From NCBI RefSeq assembly GCF_000816085.1, contig NZ_CP008747.1:682001-746000 (forward strand): a stretch of DNA of 64,000 bases, read 5' to 3'. A model generated the notes under the pieces. It was not told the DNA's origin, ran no database searches, and saw nothing but the letters and a program-made list of their open reading frames with translations. The DNA comes from Staphylococcus hyicus. GTDB lineage: Bacteria > Bacillota > Bacilli > Staphylococcales > Staphylococcaceae. The number at the start of each line of letters is the position of its first letter. Positions within the stretch are counted from its first letter, which is position 1. The translations under genes and the position numbers were made by a program. Shown here one piece after another: positions 1 through 8,906 of this stretch.

Positions 1-102
1 CTCGTATTTTGTCTACCAGGTTCTACTGGTGCAGTGACACTTGGGATGAAAAAATTAATCTTGCCTGAACTGAATCATCTTATACATGAATTAAATAAGT
101 AG
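1..102 (+). CDS. moaB: MoaB, molybdenum cofactor biosynthesis protein B (C-terminal fragment)
   Basis: Open from the window edge, this frame encodes the last 33 residues of a MoaB/MogA-type protein. The segment LPGSTGAV is the typical conserved molybdopterin-binding loop near the end of this family, followed by a short C-terminal helix ending in HELNK. MoaB/Mog proteins adenylylate molybdopterin before metal insertion. The gene is convergent with moaC and the two share a hairpin terminator. The N-terminal part lies outside the window, so only the end can be judged. The assignment also rests on the run of moa/moe/mob genes that follows. Confidence 0.8.
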   Translation, partial: LVFCLPGSTGAVTLGMKKLILPELNHLIHELNK

Positions 103-120
103 AATCACAAAGAAAATAAG

Positions 121-162
121 CGGGGCGAAAATCCAATGTGTGTAGGATGATTTTACGCCCCG
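121..162. terminator. Bidirectional terminator between moaB and moaC
   Basis: A GC-rich arm at 121-127 continuing into AAAATC pairs with GATTTT and CGCCCCG at 149-162. The hairpin sits between the 3' ends of the convergent genes moaB and moaC and can serve both. No long T-tract follows on either side, so its strength is uncertain. Confidence 0.6.
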
Positions 163-194
163 AGCATATTGTAGTAGAAGATGTGTGCTGAAAG

Positions 195-683
195 TTAATG
201 TGATGAAACGCGATTATAATCTGATTTACCACCCGTTTTTTCAATGAGGTATGTTTCACCTATGACCATGCCTTTGTCCACAGCTTTACACATATCATAA
301 ATAGTTAAAGCAGTGACGGAGGCGGCTGTGAGTGCTTCCATTTCAACACCTGTTTTGCCAGTTGTAGATACACTACTTGTAATGTGCAGTGTAAAGTGAG
401 TGTCTTCTTGACGCCATTCAAATTGGATATCTATGCCTGTTAATGGGAGTGGGTGACACATCGGGATGATTGTGGCAGTGTGTTTTGCAGCCATAATGCC
501 GGCAATTTGTGCAGTATTTAAAACATTTCCTTTTTTAGCTGTATTATTGATAATTTGATTATAAATTGTATCATTGACTTGAATGCTCGAATGCGCTATG
601 GCAGTGCGTTTCGTGATATCTTTTTCAGAAACATCCACCATTTTTGCATTGCCTTGTGCATTAATATGTGTAAATTCCGTCAT
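195..683 (-). CDS. moaC: MoaC, cyclic pyranopterin monophosphate synthase
   Basis: The 162-residue protein has the length and motifs of MoaC, which with MoaA converts GTP into cyclic pyranopterin monophosphate, the first molybdopterin intermediate. The substrate-binding motif MCHPLPLTG lies near residue 75, [16 protein letters not shown] near 112, and the conserved [10 protein letters not shown] segment near 130. The ATG at 683 is preceded by a strong ribosome-binding site (AAGGAGG) with normal spacing. It is transcribed opposite to the other genes of the cluster, divergently from moeA with 67 bases between them. Confidence 0.95.
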   Translation of the reverse strand: MTEFTHINAQGNAKMVDVSEKDITKRTAIAHSSIQVNDTIYNQIINNTAKKGNVLNTAQIAGIMAAKHTATIIPMCHPLPLTGIDIQFEWRQEDTHFTLHITSSVSTTGKTGVEMEALTAASVTALTIYDMCKAVDKGMVIGETYLIEKTGGKSDYNRVSSH

Positions 684-750
684 GGTATACCTCCTTTTTA
701 AATCAAGGTAAGTATAGCATGAAATACATGAATTGTTAGGAGTATAAACG

Positions 751-2010
751 ATGACACTAGAAAAAAGACAACCAATCCCAGTAATCGAAGCAATTCAACG
801 CTGTATTAAACAAGACATAAACCTACCTGAAACGACTGTTGATTTATATGAAGCAGATGGATATATCCTTGCTGAAGATATTATTGCGACATATGATATT
901 CCGCGGTTCGATAAATCCCCTTATGATGGTTTTGCGATTAGAAGTGAGGATAGTACTGACGCAAGTGGTGAACAACGCGTTGGGTTTAAAGTGATTGACC
1001 ACATAGGTGCGGGGTCAGTATCACAAGCCACTTTAGCAAAAGGTGAAGCGGTACGTATTATGACGGGGGCTGAAATACCAAAAGGTGCCGATGCAGTCGT
1101 TATGTTAGAACAGACAGTTGAAACAAAGGACGGTTTTACAATACGTAAACCTTTTTCACATCACGAAAATGTATCTCTCAAAGGTGAAGAAACGACGACT
1201 GGTGACGTGGTATTAAAAAAAGGACAACGTATAAATGCAGGAGCTATCGCTGTTTTGGCTACTTTTGGATATCGCCAAGTACCGGTATTTGTCAAACCAT
1301 CTGTAGCAATCATTGCAACAGGTAGTGAATTGTTAGATGTTGAAGATGCTCTCGAACCAGGAAAAATACGTAATTCAAACGGACCGATGATTCATGCGTT
1401 GCTTAGACAAGAGGCCATTACATCACATATGTATCAAATTCAAAAGGATGATTTTGAAAGTAGTTTAAATGTTGTACGTCAAGCGGTTCAAGAACATGAT
1501 ATTGTGGTTACGACAGGTGGGGTGTCTGTAGGTGATTATGATTATCTACCCGATATTTACCGCGCGCTTGATGCGACAGTGCTTTTTAATAAAGTGGCAA
1601 TGCGTCCGGGTAGTGTTACTACAGTTGCCGTGACAGAACAAACGTATCTATTTGGTCTTTCAGGTAACCCCTCTGCATGTTATACAGGGTTCGAATTGTT
1701 TGTTAAACCTTCTATTTATCGGATGATGGGGGCAACACGTGTTTATCCAGCGATGGTCAAAGCAACATTGATGGAGGATTTTAAAAAAGCAAATCCATTT
1801 ACACGTTTTATACGTGCTACTGTTACATTTAATGGGAAAGAGGCAACTGTTAAGCCAGCAGGATTCAATAAATCTGGTGCTGTTATAGCGATTGCGCATA
1901 GTAATGCCATAATGGTGTTACCAAGTGGAACACGCGGTTATACAACGGGACAGTTTGTCGATGTCTTGCTAACAGCAACAGAATATTATCAACAGGATAT
2001 ATACGTATGA
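751..2010 (+). CDS. moeA: MoeA, molybdopterin molybdenumtransferase
   Basis: MoeA inserts molybdate into adenylylated molybdopterin to give active molybdenum cofactor. The 419-residue length is normal. Visible motifs are the N-terminal SPYDGFAIR segment, [15 protein letters not shown] around residue 107, the MoaB/Mog-like fold with [12 protein letters not shown] near 255, and LSGNPSACY near 305. The final part is the small C-terminal beta domain. It heads a tight operon: its last four bases overlap the start of mobB (ATGA), pointing to translational coupling. Confidence 0.95.
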   Translation: MTLEKRQPIPVIEAIQRCIKQDINLPETTVDLYEADGYILAEDIIATYDIPRFDKSPYDGFAIRSEDSTDASGEQRVGFKVIDHIGAGSVSQATLAKGEAVRIMTGAEIPKGADAVVMLEQTVETKDGFTIRKPFSHHENVSLKGEETTTGDVVLKKGQRINAGAIAVLATFGYRQVPVFVKPSVAIIATGSELLDVEDALEPGKIRNSNGPMIHALLRQEAITSHMYQIQKDDFESSLNVVRQAVQEHDIVVTTGGVSVGDYDYLPDIYRALDATVLFNKVAMRPGSVTTVAVTEQTYLFGLSGNPSACYTGFELFVKPSIYRMMGATRVYPAMVKATLMEDFKKANPFTRFIRATVTFNGKEATVKPAGFNKSGAVIAIAHSNAIMVLPSGTRGYTTGQFVDVLLTATEYYQQDIYV

Positions 2011-2486
2011 TTTTACAAATTGTAGGCTATAAAAATAGTGGTAAAACCACCCTTGTGGCCCATGCTGTTCGTTTTTTTAAAGCACAAGGCTACCCCGTTG
2101 TAACAATAAAGCATCATGGTCATGTGGGTGAAGAGATTACGTTGCCTCACCGTGCAGTTGATCATATGAAGCATTTTGAAGCAGGTGCGGATCAAAGTAT
2201 TGTACAAGGTCATAAATTTATTGAGACAATACAAAAAAATGAGGGAATCGCCTTAAAGACTTTAATAGAAGACTGTGTTACGATTAATGACAGTATTATT
2301 TTGGTTGAAGGCTACAAAAACGCGCCTTATGAAAAAATGATCATCTACCGTAACGAAGCAGAATTACATGCTCTAACACAACTGTCGAACGTTAAATATC
2401 ACGTTAAGCGAACAGAAGATGACATAAATATGCGTGAAGTTGATAGATTGCTACAAGCGTGGTTATCAGAAGTAAAGGATGGTTAA
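2007..2486 (+). CDS. mobB: MobB, molybdopterin-guanine dinucleotide biosynthesis adaptor GTPase
   Basis: The 159-residue protein starts with a P-loop (GYKNSGKTTL, residues 7-16) and has the KHHGH segment and VEGYKNAPYEK region typical of MobB. MobB binds GTP and assists MobA in attaching GMP to molybdopterin. It is not always essential in other bacteria. Its start overlaps the moeA stop by four bases and its stop lies just upstream of the likely moaE start, so it is part of one transcription unit. Confidence 0.92.
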   Translation: MILQIVGYKNSGKTTLVAHAVRFFKAQGYPVVTIKHHGHVGEEITLPHRAVDHMKHFEAGADQSIVQGHKFIETIQKNEGIALKTLIEDCVTINDSIILVEGYKNAPYEKMIIYRNEAELHALTQLSNVKYHVKRTEDDINMREVDRLLQAWLSEVKDG

Positions 2487-2487
2487 C

Positions 2488-2943
2488 TTGAAACAATTTG
2501 AAGTGACATCAGAACCTATAAATCCTGAAAAATATCGGGAATGGACATTAAACGAAAAGCAAGGTGCTGTTGTGGTTTTCACTGGTCACGTACGTGAATG
2601 GACAAAAGGTATTCGGACGGAATACCTAGAATACGAGGCCTATACTCCTATGGCAGAGAAAAAATTAGCACAAATTGGTGATGAAATTAGTGTGCGATGG
2701 CCAGGAACAGTTACGGCCATAGCTCACCGTATTGGTGCTTTAAATATAAAAGATATTGCAGTTGTCATTAGTGTTTCGTCACCACATCGGAAAGATGCGT
2801 ATCGCGCAAATGAATATGCGATAGAACGTATTAAAGAAATTGTGCCGATATGGAAAAAAGAAATTTGGGAAGATGGTGCCGAATGGCAGGGTCATCAACG
2901 AGGCTATCATGATGACGCAATCAATCAAGGAGGCCAATCGTGA
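2488..2943 (+). CDS. moaE: MoaE, molybdopterin synthase catalytic (large) subunit
   Basis: MoaE, with the thiocarboxylated small subunit MoaD, adds two sulfurs to cyclic pyranopterin monophosphate to form molybdopterin. Family motifs are VVFTGHVREW, the YLEYEAYTPMAEKKL stretch and the C-terminal KEIVPIWKKEIWEDG, which contains the catalytic lysine. I place the start at TTG 2488, because AAAGGA lies nine bases before it. An in-frame ATG at 2479 has almost no room for a ribosome-binding site. This gives 151 residues, in line with the family. The stop overlaps the moaD start. Confidence 0.93.
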   Translation: MKQFEVTSEPINPEKYREWTLNEKQGAVVVFTGHVREWTKGIRTEYLEYEAYTPMAEKKLAQIGDEISVRWPGTVTAIAHRIGALNIKDIAVVISVSSPHRKDAYRANEYAIERIKEIVPIWKKEIWEDGAEWQGHQRGYHDDAINQGGQS

Positions 2944-3173
2944 AAATATTATATTTTGCAGAAATTAAAGAATTATTAAACCGTACAGAAGATCATTTTC
3001 ATTTTGATTATGGCGTGACTGTTGAGGATTTAAAGACACATTTATATCAAACGTATCCTGTCATTCAAGGAAAAAAATTCCAAGTAGCAGTGAATGAGGA
3101 ATTTGTACAAGCTGATGAAGTGATCAAGCCACATGATGTGGTAGCACTCATACCACCCGTAAGTGGAGGTTAA
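2940..3173 (+). CDS. moaD: MoaD, molybdopterin synthase sulfur carrier subunit
   Basis: A 77-residue ubiquitin-fold sulfur carrier ending in the required Gly-Gly (PPVSGG), which is thiocarboxylated and inserts into MoaE. The GTG start at 2940 overlaps the moaE stop, and the upstream sequence has an AAGGAGG ribosome-binding site inside moaE. Length and the FAEIKELL N-terminus are typical. The activating adenylyltransferase (MoeB-type) is not in this window. Confidence 0.93.
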   Translation: MKILYFAEIKELLNRTEDHFHFDYGVTVEDLKTHLYQTYPVIQGKKFQVAVNEEFVQADEVIKPHDVVALIPPVSGG

Positions 3174-3182
3174 ATTACTCAA

Positions 3183-3785
3183 ATGAAAGCGATTATTTTA
3201 GCGGGAGGCGAATCAACACGCTTCGGTTCACCTAAAGCATTTGCAGAAATAAACAACGAAAAATTTTTCAAAAAAATATATCAGACACTCATGACGACGA
3301 ATATGTTTAATGAAATAATTATTAGTACGAACGATACATTAGCTCCGCATTTTGGCGGATATCACGTGATTAAGGATGTGCCGCAACATAAAAATAAAGG
3401 TCCATTAAGCGGACTTTATTCTGTTATGTCTCAAACGGATGACGATTTATATTTTGTAGTATCCGTCGATACACCGATGGTTACAGACAAAGCGATTAGT
3501 CAATTGTATCAATTTTTAATTGCTAATTTAATTGAAGCGCAATTGGTTGTGGCTGGATTTCAAGTGAAGGGTCGACCAATTCCAACAATTGCATTTTATC
3601 ATAAGACGATATTACCTCATATTGAAGCAGCATTAAATGGGAATGATTATAGTATGCGACGGGTATATGAAAGGGTATCTACGGATTGGTTAGATGTAAC
3701 TGCGATTCAAGGTCCATCCTATTGGTATCGTAATATTAATTATCAAGAAGAACTTTTAGCATTGAAAACAGAAATGAATCGATAA
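3183..3785 (+). CDS. mobA: MobA, molybdenum cofactor guanylyltransferase
   Basis: MobA transfers GMP from GTP to molybdopterin, giving the guanine dinucleotide form used by nitrate reductase-type enzymes. The 200-residue protein opens with the nucleotidyltransferase signature [15 protein letters not shown] (residues 6-20), has the KNKGPLSGL motif near 75 and VSVDTPMV near 98, where the aspartate binds metal. A GGAGG inside the end of moaD serves as a somewhat distant ribosome-binding site. The gene belongs to the moeA-moaA operon. Confidence 0.92.
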   Translation: MKAIILAGGESTRFGSPKAFAEINNEKFFKKIYQTLMTTNMFNEIIISTNDTLAPHFGGYHVIKDVPQHKNKGPLSGLYSVMSQTDDDLYFVVSVDTPMVTDKAISQLYQFLIANLIEAQLVVAGFQVKGRPIPTIAFYHKTILPHIEAALNGNDYSMRRVYERVSTDWLDVTAIQGPSYWYRNINYQEELLALKTEMNR

Positions 3786-3805
3786 ACAAGAGGGGAGGCG
3801 CAATA

Positions 3806-4828
3806 ATGACTGAACAAATTTTAGATAAATTAGGACGTCCAATACGTGATTTGCGCATTTCCGTAACTGATCGGTGTAATTTCAGATGTGATTATTGTAT
3901 GCCAAAAGAAATTTTCGGAGACGACTATGTATTTTTACCTAAAGATCAACTCTTAACGTTTGAAGAGATTGCACGCATTACAAAAATTTATGCAAACCTA
4001 GGGGTTAAAAAGGTTCGAATTACTGGTGGAGAACCTTTGTTGCGTCGAGATTTAGACCAATTAATACAACTGATAACGCGCATTGATGGCATCGAGGATA
4101 TTGGTTTAACGACAAACGGGCTGTTGTTAAAAAAACATGGTCAAAAATTGTACGATGCAGGCTTAAGACGAATCAATGTCAGTTTAGATGCGATAGATGA
4201 CGCGGTATTTCAATCCATAAACAACCGAAATATAAAAGCGCGTACAGTGTTAGAACAAATTGATTATGCGGTCTCAATAGGTTTTCAAGTTAAAGTGAAT
4301 GTAGTTGTACAAAAAGGAATCAATGATGATCAGATCATACCGATGATTGAATATTTTAAAGATAAACATGTCACGATTCGTTTTATTGAATTTATGGATG
4401 TTGGCAATGATAATGGGTGGGATTTTTCTAAAGTCGTAACGAAAGATGAAATGTTAAATATGATTGAAACCCATTTTGATATTGAACCTGTACACCCTAA
4501 ATATTTTGGGGAAGTTGCGAAATATTATAGACATAAAGGCGCAACATCTAAATTTGGCTTGATTACAAGTGTCTCGGATTCATTTTGTTCGACATGCACA
4601 AGAGCGAGACTGTCATCAGATGGCAAATTCTATGGGTGTCTGTTTAGTGCGGCAGAGGGGTATGATATTCGTAAATTATTACGAAGCGGTCTTGATGATG
4701 ACGCGGTTGAAGCACGATTGAAGCAGCTTTGGTATGTTCGAGATGATCGTTATTCAGACGAACGTACTGCACAAACCGTTGAAAATCGACGTAAAAAGAA
4801 AATTAATATGAATTATATTGGTGGTTAG
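3806..4828 (+). CDS. moaA: MoaA, GTP 3',8-cyclase (radical SAM)
   Basis: MoaA starts molybdopterin synthesis by cyclising GTP with S-adenosylmethionine radical chemistry. The 340-residue protein has the N-terminal cluster motif with Cys24, Cys28 and Cys31 (CNFRCDYC) and the second C-terminal [4Fe-4S] site at Cys261, Cys264 and Cys278. The ITGGEPLLR segment is the SAM-binding GGEP motif. The chain ends in Gly-Gly, as active MoaA proteins do. It is the last gene of the cofactor operon and is followed by a strong terminator. Confidence 0.96.
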   Translation: MTEQILDKLGRPIRDLRISVTDRCNFRCDYCMPKEIFGDDYVFLPKDQLLTFEEIARITKIYANLGVKKVRITGGEPLLRRDLDQLIQLITRIDGIEDIGLTTNGLLLKKHGQKLYDAGLRRINVSLDAIDDAVFQSINNRNIKARTVLEQIDYAVSIGFQVKVNVVVQKGINDDQIIPMIEYFKDKHVTIRFIEFMDVGNDNGWDFSKVVTKDEMLNMIETHFDIEPVHPKYFGEVAKYYRHKGATSKFGLITSVSDSFCSTCTRARLSSDGKFYGCLFSAAEGYDIRKLLRSGLDDDAVEARLKQLWYVRDDRYSDERTAQTVENRRKKKINMNYIGG

Positions 4829-4902
4829 CCCTCGTGTTGCTAAATTGCCCATGTGTGAAAGAAGTACTTTTGTTTAACTAAGTGGGCTGTTTTAAATCTG
4901 AC

Positions 4903-4947
4903 AAAAGCCTTCACAATGCATATTTTCGTGCATTGTGAAGGCTTTTT
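4903..4947. terminator. Strong bidirectional terminator after moaA
   Basis: A perfect 18-bp stem (4903-4920 with 4929-4946) encloses an 8-base loop. A-rich and T-rich flanks on the two sides make it work in both directions. It separates moaA from the convergent nuclease gene. Confidence 0.9.
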
Positions 4948-4978
4948 GCTGTGTATGATTTACGTGTGAGAAAGAAAT

Positions 4979-6814
4979 TTATTTTTTTGAAAAGTCTATT
5001 TGGGCTAATAAAGGATCATGGTCACTTGCACGTCCAGACATATCCGTGAAATCACTATTTACATGTATCATATCTAACTTAGAACGCGCCTTTAAATGTT
5101 TTGACACGAATATATGGTCTAACGTTTGAGCATTTCCTTGGTAATTATATGAATAGCGCGATGTTGAAGGGACGTGGTTCACTAAATTCACCATTTGGTA
5201 GCGTTCAAATGTTTTTAGCGCTTGAGACCATTGAAAATCGTTATAATCACCCACAGATATAATATTCGCTTTAGGGTTTTGAGTTTGTACTTGGTCTACA
5301 AAGTCACCTACTGCTTTAGCCATTTGAACACGTTGAATTTCACTTCGACGTTCCGCTGGTTGTTTTTTACCAAATAAAGGATCATCTCCGTTTTTAGAGT
5401 TCCAATGATTTACGATTGCAATAATTTGATTTCCTTTAAATGTAAATTCAGCTGCAAGTGGTTTTCTTGAGTTTTTAAATGCTGGATTTGTTGGTGCAAT
5501 TCGTCCAGGATTATGTGTGAGATGCCCATTTTTATATGCGACACTTGTGGTAGCGTCCCCAGGCTTCACCTTTTTATTGAAAGATACACGATCTGGGCGA
5601 TAAAGGAACCCGACACGAATATTTGCATTAGGTTGTCCACCGTCTTGATTCATTTCTGGGTCAATACTTTTATATGCATAGGTTGGTCCGCCTGCTTTTT
5701 TAATCGCATTAATGAGACGTTGATAGGATTCATTTGCTTCTGGTCCACCAACACCAGCACCGTCATTGTCTTGAACTTCAGTCACTCCAACGATATCTGG
5801 GTTTTTCATATGGCTAACAATACCATTGGCTAACTTTTGAGCTTTGTCATTTGATGTTGAATCTGGATTATTTGAAAAGTTTTCTAAATTATAAGACGCC
5901 ATTGTCAACTTATCTTTTGAAGGTGTTATTGTTGTTCCTTTTGGTTGTGCTGGTCCTTTCACATACGCTTTTTTCATTGTGTCATAATCTATATTGATTT
6001 TGTAATTTTGGTACCCGTAATTGACGTAGCCGATGAGTGGACCCTTGAAGTGATCGCCAGTTGACACATTAAAGTTACGCGTTTGTTGAAGTGGTCCGTG
6101 GACTTTAAATGGTATACGTTGCCCATTCGCATTTTTTTCTTTTAACAAAATACCATCATGTATCGTTTCTTTTCGAACGTGATCTTGAACAGTGAAGATG
6201 TCACCGTATTCTTGTGGACCAACACTGCGGACGTTGTCTACTTGTACGCGCATGCCTTCTAAGGACTCCCAGTAATCTAACGCATATTTTTTGGGGTTAA
6301 ATTGACCATTAGGAGAGGCGATTTTTGTAGGTACGCGTTTAATTTTAATTGGTTTTGGTAAAGGTTGATTTGATTGAATAACGTTTATTTTACCTTGTTT
6401 CTCATATCGTGCGTCAATTTCGGTTAAAGGTTGATCGGTTTTATGCTTTTCTTTATAACCTTCAATTGGATATTCAGCGACGAGTCCAGAAACTTCTACC
6501 GCATCCCCAACTTTTACACGTGGTTTTTCTTTACCTGCAAATACGATGATTCCTTCAGAAGTATTAGGGTTGTCATCGATTAAATGATCCGGTGTTTGTA
6601 AATGGAAATAGTGTTGACCATTTAACGAATATTGAAATGTTACAATTCCTTGAATAGCGTCAACATGTTTATTGGCATATTTCGATTGATATGTATCGCC
6701 TTGAATATCATGGATTTGAAGCTTTGTTGAGGTATTTTGGGCGTCAACGGGTGTTAAAGCAAAAGTAGAACTTATTAAACCAATAGAAAGACAGGAAACA
6801 AATAATTTTTTCAT
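4979..6814 (-). CDS. Secreted endonuclease/exonuclease/phosphatase-family nuclease
   Basis: This 611-residue protein begins with a Sec signal peptide (basic MKK, hydrophobic core, likely cleavage after VDA near residue 25). Residues about 40-280 look like the OB-fold-type regions found in bacterial extracellular nucleases of the ExeM/YhcR kind. From about 300 there is a full EEP catalytic domain: SYNLENF near 308, GVTEVQD near 340, VNHWNSKNGDD near 470, GDYNDF near 523, LDHIF near 567 and the final SDHDP near 598. I see no LPxTG anchor or other wall-binding tail, so it is probably released. A DNase role in biofilm or nutrient DNA use is inference. Start ATG has a good TAGGAGT site. Confidence 0.85.
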   Translation of the reverse strand: MKKLFVSCLSIGLISSTFALTPVDAQNTSTKLQIHDIQGDTYQSKYANKHVDAIQGIVTFQYSLNGQHYFHLQTPDHLIDDNPNTSEGIIVFAGKEKPRVKVGDAVEVSGLVAEYPIEGYKEKHKTDQPLTEIDARYEKQGKINVIQSNQPLPKPIKIKRVPTKIASPNGQFNPKKYALDYWESLEGMRVQVDNVRSVGPQEYGDIFTVQDHVRKETIHDGILLKEKNANGQRIPFKVHGPLQQTRNFNVSTGDHFKGPLIGYVNYGYQNYKINIDYDTMKKAYVKGPAQPKGTTITPSKDKLTMASYNLENFSNNPDSTSNDKAQKLANGIVSHMKNPDIVGVTEVQDNDGAGVGGPEANESYQRLINAIKKAGGPTYAYKSIDPEMNQDGGQPNANIRVGFLYRPDRVSFNKKVKPGDATTSVAYKNGHLTHNPGRIAPTNPAFKNSRKPLAAEFTFKGNQIIAIVNHWNSKNGDDPLFGKKQPAERRSEIQRVQMAKAVGDFVDQVQTQNPKANIISVGDYNDFQWSQALKTFERYQMVNLVNHVPSTSRYSYNYQGNAQTLDHIFVSKHLKARSKLDMIHVNSDFTDMSGRASDHDPLLAQIDFSKK

Positions 6815-7161
6815 TAATTACACTCCTAACAATTTATTAATTTATTTAAGTATATCAGTATCGATTTTCGATTTAGATTAAAAAGATGTAAAAAAGGGGT
6901 AAAAAAATTGTGAAATTAAAATTTTAAAGTAGAGAGGCAACAAGGTCATTCAAATTTCAACATTGTCGCACGTATCCATAAATAAAAACGGTGAGGAACC
7001 TACATTGACGTAACTTAGTCGAATTGTTTTAACATACGGGGACATACATTCATTTTAAGGAATCAACGTCTCTGATTTTGTTGCTTTATTTTCGTCTATT
7101 ATTAAAGTCATTATTGCCTCTTCTACTATTTTATTAATGAAACAAAAACCATGTAAGATAT
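6815..7161. other. Intergenic region with long inverted repeat, no gene seen
   Basis: This 347-base gap between two leftward genes holds the nuclease promoter region at its left end. I found no credible small ORF. A 13-base arm at 6928-6940 is matched in inverted orientation at 7114-7127 with one inserted base, bounding about 200 bases. Function unknown; see the finding. Confidence 0.5.
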
Positions 7162-7605
7162 TTATGTATGATGTGTATTTATATAAGCGATCATTGAATC
7201 ATAGAGTTGATCGAGAATCTCAACTGTACGCTGATACTCTGCTTCAGAAATGTTTAAAGCTTCGAGATGTTGCTGCTGTAAAGTGGCAATTTTAGATGTC
7301 ATATGCTGATACACATCTTGACCTTTAGGAGAGAGTTGAAGCAATTTTTCTCTACGATCTTCTCCAGTTCTTGCAATAATCCATTCGCGTGATTCAAGCG
7401 CCTTTAATATTTTACGTGTTGTAGGTTTTTCAATGGAACGGCGTTTTGAAATTTGTACCAGTGTTGTATCGATGTTGACTGCAATATCTTTCAGAATCAG
7501 CCATTGTGCTGGATGTAAGTCATATTCCGTCATTAAAGGTTGTACCATTTTAATATAAGGACGATAAAGTTTAGTGAAACTGTCAAAAAGTAACGAAGGT
7601 TTCAT
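7162..7605 (-). CDS. MarR family transcriptional regulator
   Basis: A 147-residue winged-helix protein. The region PAQWLILKDIAV starts the DNA-binding domain, and TTRKILKALESREWI followed by EDRREKLLQLSPKG is the recognition helix and wing typical of MarR proteins. It acts as a cytoplasmic dimer on DNA. The ligand and targets are not visible. The gene is divergent from the VOC gene with 170 bases between them, so autoregulation and control of that neighbour are possible. Start ATG has AAGGAAG upstream. It could equally be called a SarZ/MgrA-like regulator, but the match is not close enough to name. Confidence 0.85.
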   Translation of the reverse strand: MKPSLLFDSFTKLYRPYIKMVQPLMTEYDLHPAQWLILKDIAVNIDTTLVQISKRRSIEKPTTRKILKALESREWIIARTGEDRREKLLQLSPKGQDVYQHMTSKIATLQQQHLEALNISEAEYQRTVEILDQLYDSMIAYINTHHT

Positions 7606-7775
7606 ATATAACTTCCTTTCAGTATTAACGTTAATCGTATTATATCACGCATATCGAAAAGCGCTTTTGATACTAATTAAGATTTAAGGTAAAAGGAGAG
7701 AATGATATGCGCAAGAGATATTCTAGTAAAACTTTGATAAAATAGAATATAAGTCGTAATTGAGGAGGGGCGCAT

Positions 7776-8540
7776 ATGGTCGATATCGAGCTGGATCATA
7801 TCATTCATTATGTAAAAGGGCTCAACCATTTTGAATTTCCAGGTGAATTTTTGGAAATTCATAAAGGTGGACAACATGAAAAACTAGGGACATTTAACCG
7901 TTTAGTTCAAATCGATTTATCGTATATTGAACTTATAGATGTTTTCGATAAAGGAAAAATAAAACATCAATCTAAAACGCAAGAGGGTAAATTTTCTTTT
8001 GCGACTGCGGTCATGAAAAATGGATACAAACAAGGATTTAAAAAAATTTGTTTTCGTACCAAAGATATTCATTTATTAAAAACACAATTTCAAAAACGTG
8101 GATTGCAAACAGTTGGGCCGGTAAAGATGACGCGATATAATAAAAAAGGACACCTTATTGAATGGCAATTACTTTATGTTCACGATCATGCGTACGACAT
8201 GATGATGCCCTTTTTCATTCAATGGAACAAAGATGACATAAGTAGGTATGAGGATTTAAAAGATGCGTTTCAAACACATTTGACCATCGATATGGTTGAA
8301 TTCAAAACCCATCAACGTCAAACGATGGTGTATAACTGGGAACGTTGGTTTGATATGGAAATCATTGAAGACAGTGACAAACATACGATTTTATATAGCC
8401 CAGCTAAAAAAGTGAAATTTAAAATTACTGAGGGACGTCAAGACGTTATTGATACAGTTTATTTAACAGATACGACGATTGATGCGCCTATTTTAATAAG
8501 AACGCATGGTGCGAATTATCAATTTAATCCAAGTATTTAA
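7776..8540 (+). CDS. VOC (glyoxalase/dioxygenase superfamily) protein
   Basis: The 254-residue protein has the glyoxalase-like (VOC/PF13468-type) layout: an N-terminal LDHIIHYVKGL strand-helix carrying a metal-type histidine, a central CFRTKDIHLLKTQF module and a second half with YNWERWFDMEI. Such proteins bind a metal and act on small organic substrates, but the substrate cannot be read from the sequence. Start ATG 7776 follows a GAGGAGGGG ribosome-binding site. Its last four bases overlap the end of the convergent small membrane protein gene. Confidence 0.75.
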   Translation: MVDIELDHIIHYVKGLNHFEFPGEFLEIHKGGQHEKLGTFNRLVQIDLSYIELIDVFDKGKIKHQSKTQEGKFSFATAVMKNGYKQGFKKICFRTKDIHLLKTQFQKRGLQTVGPVKMTRYNKKGHLIEWQLLYVHDHAYDMMMPFFIQWNKDDISRYEDLKDAFQTHLTIDMVEFKTHQRQTMVYNWERWFDMEIIEDSDKHTILYSPAKKVKFKITEGRQDVIDTVYLTDTTIDAPILIRTHGANYQFNPSI

Positions 8541-8788
8541 TAAATGACAGAATAGATGGTTTGTACTAACCATCCGACATGGATGAGTGCTAACATAAGG
8601 GCAATCCATGCCACATATAACTGGAGTTTTGATTCATGTAATAGAATGAAGAAAATAGCCAGTACAGTCGTTAATGCTACAACTATTATGCGCAAACTTA
8701 AGAAATCTATTTTCATCATATAAATCAATGAAATCATGAATACAATAAGTTGAATGAGTGTTAAAATAATTAAAACAATATTTCTCAT
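8537..8788 (-). CDS. Small membrane protein, unknown function
   Basis: An 83-residue protein with about three hydrophobic segments (residues 4-23, 30-48 and 55-80). I choose the ATG at 8788 because GGGAGGT lies seven bases before it. A longer frame starting at 8824 would add a hydrophilic dozen residues without a good ribosome-binding site. No family is recognised. It lies between the VOC gene and fmhB, transcribed against both. Confidence 0.7.
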   Translation of the reverse strand: MRNIVLIILTLIQLIVFMISLIYMMKIDFLSLRIIVVALTTVLAIFFILLHESKLQLYVAWIALMLALIHVGWLVQTIYSVIY

Positions 8789-8906
8789 TTTGTGACCTCC
8801 CATTTCAACCTCAGTATAGCACATCTATAAATAGTCATAAGAATTTAGGATACGAATTAGGTTAAAATTAATATGGGTAAAGCAGATTTAAAGGAGTCAG
8901 TAAACT

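Noticed and set aside
2479-2487. ATG start for moaE
   Set aside because: The AAAGGA that would serve it is immediately adjacent; TTG 2488 has normal spacing.
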